The notes under the pieces: generated by a model | Told to the model about the DNA's origin: nothing | Seen by the model: the letters and a program-made list of their open reading frames with translations, nothing else | Databases searched by the model: none | Source of the DNA: Helianthus annuus | Lineage: Eukaryota; Streptophyta; Magnoliopsida; Asterales; Asteraceae | Reading direction: 5' to 3' | NCBI RefSeq assembly: GCF_002127325.2 | Contig: NC_035435.2 | Location: 114,704,371-114,768,370, forward strand | DNA: 64,000 nt | Translations under genes and position numbers: made by a program | Shown here: positions 45,581-58,304 of the stretch, piece by piece | How the letters are laid out: every line of letters begins with the position of its first letter | How positions within the stretch are numbered: position 1 is the stretch's first letter

Positions 45581-47974
45581 GGACATACATTGCACACAAT
45601 TGAAACACACCTCAAACCTGCATTCTAGTTCATCTCTGGAGCTCTAAAGCATTCTTCTATCATCCCTAGTCGTGCACCAAGCTTCTGTAAGTATGCCTAC
45701 CCTTTTGTAGCTTAGTTTATGCATAGTTAAGCTTAAAAGTCAATCCATCGTAATTAACGATTGACTTTGCGATAAATCAAAAATGGTCCAGTGGTTTGTT
45801 GAATCAAAGGTAGTTATAAGTTGGTAATCATGTGGGCTTTAAACCCCTAAAAGGGCACCCTCTGATTCCCACTCTAACTAGTCCGAATGTCGAGTCAAAT
45901 GTGCTTAGAAAAAGTCAACAGAAATGCCATTTTGCGATTTAATGCATAATCAGTAATGTAGATGATGTGTAACCTGTTTAAACACTCATAAAACATGATA
46001 ATAAGTATATTAACTAGTCTAAGCTTGTTTGATCCGACCATTTACTATTTTAACCCGGTTCGGAGCCGAAAGTCGCAAAACTTTGACTTTTTCTTTGACT
46101 TCAGTTCTGACCCGTTAAAGTATGATTTAGATATGCCTTAGGACTCTCTTAGGACCATGTTACATGATGGTATAACCCTCTGTGACCGGTTCGTTGTTTG
46201 TCCAAGTCTTTTACACATTTCCGTTAAATGCTTAAAAGTTGACCGTAACGCCCTTTTTAATTTAAAACGAGAATTTTGGACATGTGAAAGAACCATAACC
46301 TTAGTTACTGATTTCTAAGCATGTCCCTAAAATTTCACGTCAATCCGAGGTCCAGAATAGGAGTTATGCTAAATAGCGCAAATTGCGGAAACTTTAGTAA
46401 TTAAATAGCGCAATTAGCATAACGCCTATCTAAACCCAGATTTCGACACCAAACCTTTTACACACTGATGTAAAATAATATTTTGGGATTTTTAAAGATT
46501 TTTAATTATTTTTAATCTGCTCATAACCTCCGGTTATGGAAACGGTTCGGTAAATACCGAATATACCCTTTTCGGCCATAACTTGAGTTCTACAAAGTCT
46601 TTTGACCCGATTCCAGTTGCTACTGGTTTTAAATAATAAATAAAGTATTTTAGACTTTATAAACTGTTCGGGAAACTCAGATTTCCCGTAGAACTCAGAA
46701 ACCTCTTTTATGATCTTTAAAAAGACCGAAATACCCCTACGGGGCATAAAATCGATTTAAACTCGTACGGGCATTATGGAAGGTATCCTACTGATACCAC
46801 AACCTCTTTAAAGTATATTGACTTAGGAAACCAGTGTAGGACTCTTACGGTTACCCGTTGCGCCTTTTGAGCGCATGGTTCGGCTTATGTAACTAGTTTA
46901 CATAAACTAGCCGAAACGGGTCAAACCATATTGTTTTAACCCCAAAATACAGAGTGTGATTATTATACCCATATAAAACAAGGCTTCAAACTTGTTGGGT
47001 CAAAATCACATTCCATTCCCGGTTTTCGCCTTTCACGCGATTAAACCGTAACTATCCGTTGAAACTGACCGGTCTAAGCTACGGCTAAATTAAAGACCCG
47101 TTAGGATTCTAATAGGTTATTTTAAAACCTTCGTTCCAGAATAGGAGACCAGTAAAAGCTATCTGCAATTTATTCGATTAAGGATTTATACTTGCAAAGG
47201 TAAATACTTTTAACTTATTTTCCGTTATACGGGCTTGGGTTACGGTATATAGCATACCGCTTGATCGGGCGTCAAATTCTCCACCGTTGAGTGGGTAATT
47301 GAATAAATTTGATCGGCTCGTTTAAACAGTCTTGTTACTTAGAAGCCTTTGGGGGGTTAATGACCATGTCCCAGATATCCCTGGCATCATTTTACTAAAT
47401 GGCCACGACCTAAGCGCGGAGTGTAGGCGTACACTCGTCAGTGCATAAATAGTCGATGTGGTGTGTCTATTGATCTTTAACCCGGACTTGATCCGGGCTA
47501 CTGAACGCATAAGGAACATGTAATCCGTTAACAAGATTATAAATTTAAATAATTCTCCCAAGTTATAAAAGAGTTTGTGCCTTGTGCATTCAAATCAATT
47601 TTAATAAACATTTTACAAAAGTGTCGGTTGAATGTATTTACCAGTGTAAACTGACGTATTTTCCCAAAAAGATTAAATGCAGGTACTATGCGTAATTGGC
47701 TGGATATTCTCCTTAGCATCATAAAGAGTCTCGCAAGCTTAAGATGCCTACGTATGTTGAACAATACTTATATTTTTATTTGATCCCCTGTGGATACTTT
47801 TTGACTATTCGTAATACATTTGATATTACAAACAATGGTTGAAATATAATTATCTTTATGCTTCCGCTGTGCATTCATATATTGTGTGGTTTGACTATAT
47901 TGTTGCCAACTACGTCACGGTAATCCCCCACCGGGCCCACCGGTGAGACACGTGGAAATCGGGGTGTGACAGGT

Positions 47975-47987
47975 TGGTATCAGAGCC
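47975..47987 (+). other. Primer binding site of element F (tRNA-iMet)
   Basis: TGGTATCAGAGCC three bases after the 5' LTR. Confidence 0.9.
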
Positions 47988-48144
47988 AACGTTGAGTGAA
48001 TTAAACACTATCCTTATGTGTTTAATCTCAATGACACAATTGCACATACTTGAGTCTAGACAAGAACATAGGACAAATTCGAATTGTTATTCCAGTTTGT
48101 CTTTTTATTGTTTATTGTGATTTAAAGTTTTGAAAGTAGGTAAT

Positions 48145-49361
48145 ATGCCACCAGCAATTAGAAGAGGAAGAGGAGGAAGAGGCAAGGGACAGATCATTAC
48201 TCACAATGATCACGAGGCTGGACCTTCGAACATGGAGCTCCTTCCAGTACAAGGAGTGAAGAACCACAGAGACGAAGAAGGAACCTCTTTGAACCTGCAA
48301 GACATTCTACCTCGCACAGTTCGACACCTTCATACCGACATTCTTTTGGTCCAAACTCAGAAAATGAACCCAATAACCCTCAACCATCATTTATACCTCT
48401 CCAGTGATCTGCTTCGCACCGTTCTTATGGCGATCCTTCACCTTTCTTCGTAGGACAGTTTAACCCGGCGGATTATGTCCAAGAGCCAATAGAGTATAAC
48501 CCTTTAGGAGCAGAGGATCACTTTTCTGAAGATAATGCAGTGGATATGGACAAGGATACAGATCCCGTCGAGCCTGCACGGGGTACTCCCAACCATCCAA
48601 TCGAGATTTCTGATGGGTCATCCTTTCATGGAACACCCTATCAAGGTCCCGACAGTTACCAGGCGAGGTTTGACCAATGTAATTGGTACTTCACACCATC
48701 TCATCACTTCTCGCTTCATGACCAACAACAGCAACAGGATCCTTCTGAGGATTCGCGGTCCGTGGCAGTTACGCCACCGCCACCGCCACCAGTTCAACCA
48801 GTAATTCCAGATCCGCCAAGGCGTAGGAGATCAGGCGCACAGATGTCCACCCGAGGAGGGGAATTCCATTTCAGCACCCCTCGCCACTCGAGTGCGAGTC
48901 ACTTTCCGTCAGTGCCTGAAGAACCACAATTAGGGGAACCTTCTGGTCACCCTGCAGAGGTGAATTCTGCACCAGTTGCACCACCTCCGCCACCTTTCGG
49001 ATATGACAATCCGATACCAGCGTACGGCGGTTCTACCGCATATAATCCGTTTGAGCAGCCGACTCACACGCACTACAACTATAACTATGATGCCGATCCA
49101 TACGTGGTAGCGGCTAATTACAATGCTCTCCATGGAACCTCTTGGAGACCAGATTACTTAGCTCATGGGTATCCAATACCTCCTAGACCTCTGGTTCAGC
49201 AGCCGTCGCAGCAGCCACGTTTTTCTCCACCAGAGCAAGAAGAAATACTCCACCGTCTAAACCGTGTGGAACGAGACTTCGAACAAGAACGTAAGAGTAA
49301 TCGTGGATTTCTCAAGGGCTTAGAAAACCTACTAAAAGGGAGGAAGAAACGAGATCATTAG
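48145..49361 (+). pseudogene. Element F additional ORF before gag (proline-rich, coiled-coil end)
   Basis: Starts at ATG 48145 with a basic segment (MPPAIRRGRGGRGKGQ). The frame shifts near 48290 and a TGA (48405-48407) follows in the new frame; from 48408 it is open to 49361. The middle is rich in Pro, Ser, Tyr and Gln (VTPPPPPPVQPVIPDPPRRR). The end has likely coiled-coil heptads (EEILHRLNRVERDFEQER) and a Lys/Arg tail. Total about 405 codons. The position matches the extra ORF of element C, and both end in a coiled coil, but the two proteins do not align visibly and charge differs. Function unknown. Confidence 0.65.
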
Positions 49362-49398
49362 TCTCCTTATGTATTGTTGTATTTACTATTACAATTTA

Positions 49399-49519
49399 GT
49401 CCCTGCGTGGACAATTGCATTTCAGTCCCTACGTGGACTTATCTTTTAGTCCCTGCGCGGACATCTATCTTGTATTGGTCCCTGCGTGGACTTGTTTTTC
49501 TATAAACCTCTGCGTAGGT
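49399..49519 (+). repeat. Five CTGCGT-loop hairpins in element F leader
   Basis: GTCC/GGAC arms at 49399-49412, 49425-49438, 49449-49462 and 49478-49491 with loops CTGCGT, CTACGT, CTGCGC and CTGCGT. The fifth (49506-49519) has arms ACCT/AGGT with the loop CTGCGT kept. Both arms changed together in the fifth. Confidence 0.85.
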
Positions 49520-49898
49520 AATTACTTATTTAAAAGTCCCGTTTAGGGCAGCGTGTAATCATTACTATAAGTAATGGAATGTTATGTTATGAATTTCATT
49601 TTGTTATTATATATGAAATAGATCAAAAATCATTCCTTTTAAATTTAAATCTGCCTAAATAAAGAATCTTAAGAGTGAAACCTAGCCAGGTGTCTTTATA
49701 AGACCCGGCCAAGATGGTAAGACCTGATTTAAAAGATTAGGATTCCCAGTTAACCTATGTAAACATGTTAACGTTCATGGCAGATGTGATTCGTTAAAAT
49801 CGCACGCGTCATTCTTATATAAGAATCCTTCTAAGGATTCCAAAGCCCAAATTAATGATTTATAAATCATGGGTTAAATTGTCAATAAAGATGATCAC

Positions 49899-50064
49899 TT
49901 ATTAAACATCCATTAGTGATATAGTGCCTACGGGCCAACTTATTAAACATCCATTAGCGATGTAGTGCCTACGGGCCAAACTTATTAAACATCCATTCGT
50001 GATGTAGTGCCTACGGGCCAAACTTATAGACATCCATTAGTGATGTAGTGCCTACGGGCCACAA
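49899..50064 (+). repeat. Four tandem 40-42-bp repeats with CCTACGGG in element F leader
   Basis: Each unit reads CTTATTAAACATCCATTAGT, then GATGTAGTGCCTACGGGCCA. It contains GCC, TACG, GGC (a cUACGg-type tetraloop if RNA) and a second small stem CATC/GATG. The remaining leader to 50392 shows no other feature. Confidence 0.9.
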
Positions 50065-50392
50065 TTATTGCCATATAAGACAAAAGGCAGTGGTAGTCTA
50101 TGACTCCCTGTCAGAAAAGGTAAAAGGACTACGGTTCAAACCTGCATGCCTTGATTCTCGGTAATCCCGGCTAATATTATAAAAACGTCCTCGTGACTAG
50201 GCTTTTATGCCACTAACAATATTGTTTGTAATTAGGATAAGTTATATTCAAATCCTAAATAAAAAGTGAGTAACAAATTAACCAGATATGGTCTGTGTTT
50301 ACCATGGTTGATGAATTGCCATAAGAGACAATTCCATAATAAACTCCTAAATAAAACTTTTTCGTTATCTTCTGTAGCAGATTCAAGTTACA

Positions 50393-53300
50393 ATGGTTGA
50401 TCCAAATGAGGAGAATAGTCATTTGAAGGAAGATGAATACGATAACGCCCAGGTTTATTTGACGGGCGCAGAATTGAAAGCTCTTGTCGACGGTGCTGTT
50501 AAGGCAGCCCTGGATCGACAGTACGAAGAGTACACTGAGTCCCGGAGCAGAACCATATCTAAACCACACTCAAAGCCAAAAACCCACTCAAAATCTCACA
50601 GCAAACCACCGTCTAAGCCTAAAAAGGACGATGATAATCACTCATCCAATGAAAACAGTGTCCGTCCAGAAAAAGTGTATACTGATGCATCTCGCGCCAG
50701 GGGCTGCACCTACAAGTATTTCGTATCTTGCAAACCCCGAGATTTCACTGGGGAGAAGGGCGCGGTAGATTGTATGACGTGGTTAGATGAGATGGACACC
50801 GTGGTGGACATCAGCGGTTGCGTAGAGAAAGATGTGGTAAAGTTTGTTTCACAATCATTCAAGGGCGAGGCCCTGGCTTGGTGGAGGTCGTTGGTTCAGG
50901 CCTCGGGGAAGGCTGTTTTATACAGCATGACATGGGAGGAATTCATTTCTCTCATCAAGGAAAATTACTGCCCTCAACATGAGGTTGAAAAGATCGAGTC
51001 CGACTTCCTATCGTTGGTTATGACGAACCTTGACTGTCAAGCTTACTTCACGAGCTTCAACACGATGTCCCGGTTGGTTCCGTATCTGGTAACCCCGGAG
51101 CCAAAGAGAATAGCTCGTTTTATCGGCGGGTTAGCCCCCGAGATAAAGGCAAGTGTAAAGGCCTCTCGGCCAGCGACCTTTAGATCTGTAGCCGACATAT
51201 CTTTGTCCCTCACTCTGGATGCGGTCCGACAAAGATCGCTGAGGAACAAAGAGGCTGAGAAGAGAAAGCGTGAAGATGATAGTTCACGAAGGTCGAACAA
51301 GAAGCACCGTGGAAACGGTGACAACAAGAGAGGGTCTGAGTCAAGGAAGGATGGGCAACAATCTGGTGAGAAGCCCAAGTGCAAGAATTGCAAGAGACAT
51401 CACTTTGGAAAGTGTAGACTCGAATCGAACTCGCTGACTCAGTCGAAGTCATTTGCTTGCGGGATATGCAAGTCCAAGGACCACAAGACCTTGGATTGCA
51501 AAAAGATAAAGGATGCAACTTGCTACAGTTGCAACGAGAAGGGGCACATTAGAACCAACTGCCCTAAAAATGCCAAGAAGCCTGAAGAGGCCAAGAAGAC
51601 CAATGCAAGAGTCTTCAGGATGGATGCGAAAGAAGAAGTGCTAGACGATAACGTGATCACAGGTACTTTCCTCGTAAATGATATCTTTGCAAGAGTACTT
51701 TTTGATTCGGGCGCTGATAAGTCTTTCGTAGATCATAAATTTTGCAAATTGCTGAATATGCCTGTCAAAACCTTAAATGTGAATTATGAGGTAGAGCTAG
51801 CAGATGGCACCATAGAAACCGTCTCCACTGTGTTAGATGGATGTGTGATATCCATTAAGAACCACTCTTTTCCTCTATCTCTACTTCCCTTTAAATTGTC
51901 CGGTTTTGACATAGTATTGGGTATGGACTGGTTATCTCACAACCAGGCCCAAATCGTCTGCAATAGAAAGCAAGTGGTGATAAAGACTCCGTCTGGTGAA
52001 TCGCTTACCATTCGGGGAGATACCCAGTATGGATTGCCTGAGCAAGTGACTATGCTCAAGGCTTCAAAATGTCTAAAGAAGGGTTGTGTCATCTACATGG
52101 CACAGGTGATTATTGAAGAGCCAAAACTGAAGATAGAAGACATTCCCGTCATTTCTGAATACCCAGAAGTTTTCCCTGAAGATCTACCTGGTTTACCACC
52201 AGATAGGCAAGTGGAATTCAGGATCGATATCATCCCTGGAGCAGCACCTGTTGCTAGAGCACCTTACAGGTTGGCACCAACCGAAACGAAGGAGTTGAGA
52301 ACCCAACTGGATGAACTGCTAGCTAAAGGTTTCATCAAACCTAGTTCGTCTCCTTGGGGAGCACCTGTCCTGTTTATCAAGAAGAAGGACGGATTGATAC
52401 GTCTGTGCATCGATTATCGCGAGCTTAATAAGGTCACGATAAAGAATAGATATCCTTTGCCGAGGATCGACGATTTGTTCGATCAGTTACAAGGGGCAAG
52501 TTATTTCTCGAAGATTGACTTGAGGTCAGGCTACCATCAACTGAAAGTCAGAGATGAAGACGTACATAAAACTGCATTTAGGACTCGTTATGGTCATTAT
52601 GAGTTCCTAGTGATGCCTTTTGGGCTCACTAATGCACCGTCCGCATTCATGGATCTCATGAATCGCGTTTGCAAGCCGTACTAAGACAAATTCGTCATCG
52701 TTTTCATCGACGACATTCTTATCTACTCTAAGAACCGAGCTGACCATGAGAAACACCTTCGCTGTATTCTCAAACTCCTGCATCATGAGAAACTCTATGC
52801 CAAATTCTCTAAGTGCGAATTCTGGCTTCGAGAAGTCCAATTCCTAGGACATGTTGTCAGCGAGCGTGGTATCCAAGTGGATCCCGCTAAAGTAGAAGCT
52901 GTCATGAATTGGCAGGAGCCAAAGACGCCTACAGAGATTCGTAGTTTCCTGGGGTTAGCAGGATATTACAGGCGTTTCATTGAAAATTTTTCAAGGATTG
53001 CTGCGCCCTTAACTTCCTTGACCAAGAAGAAAGTAAAGTTCGTTTGGGGCCCTAAGCAGCAAGAGTCCACTGATATTCTGAAGCAAAAGTTGAGCAATGC
53101 TCCTGTGCTGACATTACCTGAAGGTACCGAAGAGTTCGTAGTTTACTGCGACGTATCACACACTGGCATGGGGTGTGTACTTATGCAGAAAGGCAAAGTT
53201 ATTGCCTATGCTTCAAGACAGTTAAAGGTGCACGAGAAGAATTACACCACCCATGACCTTGGACCTAGGTGTCGTTGTGTTCGCACTAAAACTGTGGAGG

Positions 53301-54965
53301 CATTATCTGTATGGTATCAAGTTCGTGATCTATTCTGATCATAAGAGCCTTCAACATCTGTTTAATCAGAAGGAATTAAACATGATGCAGCGCCGTTTGA
53401 TGGAGACTTTAAATGATTATGATTGTGAAATCAAATATCATCCCGGCAAGGCGAACGTAGTCGCTGATGCCTTAAGTCATAAGGAAAGGGTGAAACCCAT
53501 CCGAATCAATGCCAAGAGCATTGAAGTGAAGAATAATTTGATTGAAAGGTTGTTAGCTGCACAGAGGGAAGCTGTGTTGGAAGCTAACTATCCTAAAGAA
53601 AAGCTAGGGGTAACTGAGGAGCAGTTAACTCTTAGCAAGGATGGAATTTTACGATTAAATGGACGAATATGGGTTCCAATTTACGGAGGACTACGAGATG
53701 TTATCCTCCAGGAAGCCCATAGTTCCAAATATTCTGTTCACCCTGGAGCTAATAAGATGTATCAGGATCTAAAGGCAAATTATTGGTGGATAGGCTTGAA
53801 AAAGTCTGTAGCCGCTTATGTAGCCAAATGCTTGACTTGTGCGCAAGTCAAAGCTGAGCATCAAAAGCCGTCAGGCTTGCTACAACAGCCTGAACTTCCC
53901 GAATGGAAGTGGGAATGTGTAACTATGGATTTTATTACCAAGTTACCAAAGACGAGGAAAGGAAATGATACAATATGGGTTATAGTTGATAGACTGACTA
54001 AGTCAGCACATTTCCTACCCGTCAAGGAGACTTATAGCTCCGACATGTTAGCCCAGTTATACGTCGATAAGATTGTAGCCTTACATGGCATACCTGTGTC
54101 TATTATCTCTGACCGAGATAGTAGGTACACGTCTCATTTTTGGAAAAGCTTCCAGCAATATTTGGGCACACGTTTGAATTTTAGTACGGCTTACCATCCT
54201 CAGACAAACGGTCAGAGTGAGCGTACTATTCAGACGTTGGAAGACATGCTACGTGCGTGTGCTATCGATTTGGGTGGTAGTTGGGATAAGAACCTACCAT
54301 TAATCGAATTCTCCTACAACAATAGCTACCATACCAGCATTAAGGTTGCGCCCTTCGAGGCATTATACGGTAGAAAGTGTAGATCGCCTGTTTGTTGGGC
54401 GGAAGTTGGAGATGTCCAATTATCAGGACCAGAGATAGTCTTCGAAACGACGGACAAGATTGTCCAGATACGAGACCGTCTCAAGGCTGCCCGAGATAGG
54501 CAGAAAAGTTACACAGATCCAAAGCGTAAAGATTTTCACTTCGAAGTAGGTGAAAAAGTGTTGCTTAAAGTATCACCCTGGAAGGGGGTGATGCGTTTCG
54601 GTAAGAAAGGCAAACTAAGCCCGAGATACATAGGACCTTTCGAGGTTATCGAACGTGTCGGGTCAGTTGCCTACAAGTTAAACTTACCAGAGGAGCTCAA
54701 TGGAATTCACAATGTGTTCCACATCTGCAATCTAAAGAAGTGCTTCGCTGATGAATCACTGGTAATACCACATACAGATGTGCATATAGATGAGAGCTTA
54801 AAATTTGTGGAAAAACCTTTGTCGATTGAAGATCGACAGGTAAAGAAGCTTCGAAGGAAGCATGTACCTATTGTTAAGGTCAAATGGGATGCCCGTAGAG
54901 GTCCCGAATTCACGTGGGAGGTTGAATCCACGATGAAAGAAAAATACCCTTATTTATTTCAGTAA
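50393..54965 (+). pseudogene. Element F gag-pol, nearly open, chromovirus type
   Basis: Start ATG 50393 ([15 protein letters not shown]). Gag core from residue about 104 ([12 protein letters not shown], no intron). Three Cys-rich motifs follow: [12 protein letters not shown] (about 330), [14 protein letters not shown], and [14 protein letters not shown] (about 377). Protease [10 protein letters not shown] is near 441. [15 protein letters not shown] (about 671) and [10 protein letters not shown] (about 771). RNase [13 protein letters not shown] is followed by the integrase finger [11 protein letters not shown] to CLTC, the core with [21 protein letters not shown] and [11 protein letters not shown], and an end [22 protein letters not shown]. 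Only two lesions: TAA at 52682-52684 just before the RT active site and a one-base insertion near 53258 in RNase H. Probably recently inactivated. Confidence 0.93.
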
Positions 54966-54985
54966 ATCTCAGGTCGAGATTTATT

Positions 54986-55000
54986 TTAAGGGGGTGAGGA
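54986..55000 (+). other. Polypurine tract of element F
   Basis: TTAAGGGGGTGAGGA directly before the 3' LTR. Confidence 0.85.
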
Positions 55001-58000
55001 TGTAACACCTCGAAATTTTGTATCCAATAATGTGTTGACACGTGTCATGAGTTTACACGTGGTATTAAATACTAAATAAAGGACTAAAGTTGACAAACCT
55101 TGAAAGTATGTAAATTCGAGGATTAGAAATGTCAACGAGGGGTAAATATACTGTATAGTAACCCTAAATGATGCTCGTACCTTCAAACGAATAAATCATG
55201 GATCGTACGGAGCGAAATGCGGGAGAAAGTGAGAGATTACAAGCTACAGGGGTTAATTGTGTCAACATGTTTAATTTATACCTCTGAGTGACCCTTTGAC
55301 GAACCCGAGGCTTTGTAACAGTAAAATACGCTCACTAGAATATACGATATAAATTTCACGAAGTTCCGTTTTAAAACGAGAAAGTTATGATCAAATTCGT
55401 ATGCGAGGGGTTAAAAGCGTCAACAATTAAAGTTAAGGCTTTTCGGATAGTAATTAAACTAACCGGGGGCTTAACAATGCGGGTAAAAGTCACGAGGCCC
55501 TTAATTGTAAATAATCGAGGGCCGAATCGCAAAGTTACCCCTTCGAAACCGAAAGGTCAGGTTAATCATTACAAAAGATTTGAAAATCTTGGAAATCAAC
55601 CCTCAGGCGGGCCGCGTTAAGGAAATGGTTGAGCTAATGCGGGCGCCGCGCCAGTTGAAAATTCGTTTACTGACTTATGGATTCAGGCGGCCCGCGTCTG
55701 TGTTGCATGAATCTTAATGCGGGCCGCGTACGAGTCCCAGATGCAGAATTCTTGGACAGATTCAATGTTTGAGCTTGTAAACGATCATTGATGCATTAAT
55801 TGAAGCATGGGCGCCCTCTACATGCCCCCTAGCACCCAGGGACACCTGTTGATCATCCATGAACCATTGTAGGGTGAGTTGTAATGATCTTGTGCAAGAA
55901 ATTTCACTATAAAAGGACATACATTGCACACAATTGAAAAACACCTCAAACCTGCATTCTAGTTCATCTCTGGAGCTCTAAAGCATTCTTCTGTCATCCC
56001 TAGTCGTGCACCAAGCTTCTGTAAGTATGCCTACCCTTTTGTGGCTTAGTTTATGCATAGTTAAGCTTAAAAGTCAATCCATCGTAATTAAAGATTGACT
56101 TTGCGATAAATCAAAAATGGTCCAGTGGTTTGTCGAATCAAAGGTAGTTATAAGTTGGTAATCATGTGGGCTTTAAACCCCTAAAAGGGCACCCTCTGAT
56201 TCCCACTCTAACTAGTCCGAATGTCGAGTCAAACGTGCTTAGAAAAAGTCAACAGAAATGCCATTTTGCGATTTAATGCATAATCAGTAATGTAGATGAT
56301 GTGTAACCTGTTTAAACACTCATAAAACATGATAATAAGTATATTAACTAGTCTAAGCTTGTTTGATCCGACCATTTACTATTTTGACCCGGTTCGGAGC
56401 CGAAAGTCGCAAAACTTTGACTTTTTCTTTGACTTCAGTTCTGACCCGTTAAAGTATGATTTAGATATGCCTTAGGACTCTCTTAGGACCAGGTTACATG
56501 ATGGTATAACCCTCTGTGACCGGTTCGTTGTTTGTCCAAGTCTTTTATACATTTCCGTTAAATGCTTAAAAGTTGACCGTAACGCCCTTTTTAATTTAAA
56601 ACGAGAATTTCGGACATGTGAAAGAACCATAACCTTAGTTACTGATTTCTAAGCATGTCCCTAAAATTTCACGTCAATCCGAGGTCCAGAATAGGAGTTA
56701 TGCTAAATAGCGCAAATTACGGAAACTTTAGTAATTAAATAGCGCAATTAGCATAACGCCTATCTAAACCCAGATTTCGACACCAAACCTTTTACACACT
56801 GATGTAAAATAATATTTTGGGACTTTTAAAGATTTTTAATTATTTTTAACCTGCTCATAACCTCTGGTTATGGAAACGGTTCGGTAAATACCGAATATAC
56901 CCTTTTCGGCCATAACTTGAGTTCTACAAAGTCTTTTGACCCGATTCCAGTTGCTACTGGTTTTAAATAATAAATAAAGTATTTTTGACTTTATAAACTG
57001 TTCGGGAAACTCAGATTTCCTGTAGAACTCAGAAACCTCTTTTATGATCTTTAAAAAGACCGAAATACCCCTACGGGGCATAAAATCGATTTAAACTCGT
57101 ACGGGCATTATGGAAGGTATCCTACTGATACCACAACCTCTTTAAAGTATATTGACTTAGGAAACCAGTGTAGGACTCTTACGGTTACCCGTTGCGCCTT
57201 TTGCGCGCATGGTTCGGCTTATGTAACTAGTTTACATAAACTAGCCGAAACGGGTCAAACCATATTGTTTTAACCCCAAAATCCAGAGTGTGATTATTAT
57301 ACCCATATAAAACAAGTCTTCAAACTTGTTGGGTCAAAATCACATTCCATTCCCGGTTTTCGCCTTTCACGCGATTAAACCGTAACTATCCGTTGAAACT
57401 GACCGGTCTAAGCTACGGCTAAATTAAAGACCCGTTAGGATTCTAATAGGTTATTTTAAAACCTTCGTTCCAGAATAGGAGACCAGTAAAAGCTATCTGC
57501 AATTTATTCGATTAAGGATTTATACTTGCAAAGGTAAATACTTTTAACTTATTTTCCGTTATACGGGCTTGGGTTACGGTATATAGCATACCGCTTGATC
57601 GGGCATCAAATTCTCCACCGTTGAGTGGGTAATTGAATAAATTTGATCGGCTCGTTTAAACAGTCTTGTTAGTTAGAAGCCTTTGGGGGGTTAATGACCA
57701 TGTCCCGGATATCCCTGGCATCATTTTACTAAATGGCCACGACCTAAGCGCGGAGTGTAGGCGTACACTCGTCAGTGCATAAATAGTCGATGTGGTGTGT
57801 CTATTGATCTTTAACCCGGACTTGATCCGGGCTACTGAACGCATAAGGAACATGTAATCCGTTAACAAGATTATAAATTTAAATAATTCTCCCAAGTTAT
57901 AAAAGAGTTTGTGCCTTGTGCATTCAAATCATTTTAATAAACATTTTACAAAAGTGTCGGTTGAATGTATTTACCAGTGTAAACTGACGTATTTTCCCAA

Positions 58001-58304
58001 AAAGACTAAATGCAGGTACTATGCGTAATTGGCTGGATATTCTCCTTAGCATCATAAAGAGTCTCGCAAGCTTAAGATGCCTACGTCTGTTGAACAATAC
58101 TTATATTTTTATTTGATCCCCTGTGGATACTTTTCGACTATTCGTAATACATTTGATATTACAAACAATGGTTGAAATATAATTATCTTTATGCTTCTGC
58201 TGTGCATTCATATATTGTGTGGTTTGACTATATTGTTGCCAACTACGTCACGGTAATCCCCCACTGGGCCCACCGGTGAGACACGTGGAAATCGGGGTGT
58301 GACA
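55001..58304 (+). mobile_element. Element F 3' LTR
   Basis: 3304 bp, TGTAACACCT to GGGGTGTGACA, followed by the target duplicate ggcgt. It carries the same GC boxes and TATAAAA as the 5' LTR. No gene. Confidence 0.95.

Larger units (their letters stand above)
44667..47971 (+). mobile_element. Element F 5' LTR
   Basis: TGTAACACCT to GGGGTGTGACA, 3305 bp. It contains four GC boxes (45273-45394) and TATAAAA (45574-45580). The small open frames 45053-45286, 46502-46747 and 47322-47561 recur in the 3' LTR and have no recognisable product. Confidence 0.95.
44667..58304 (+). mobile_element. Element F: chromovirus-like Ty3/gypsy retrotransposon
   Basis: Complete 13.6-kb plus-strand element inserted in element D RT. 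TSD ggcgt at 44662-44666 and 58305-58309. LTRs of 3305 and 3304 bp, tRNA-iMet primer site, extra ORF, leader repeats, nearly open gag-pol and a purine tract. LTRs differ by roughly 1% in the stretches compared by eye. Confidence 0.95.

Noticed and set aside
48930..49133. Minus-strand frame within the element F extra ORF
   Set aside because: Shadow of the plus-strand proline-rich frame.
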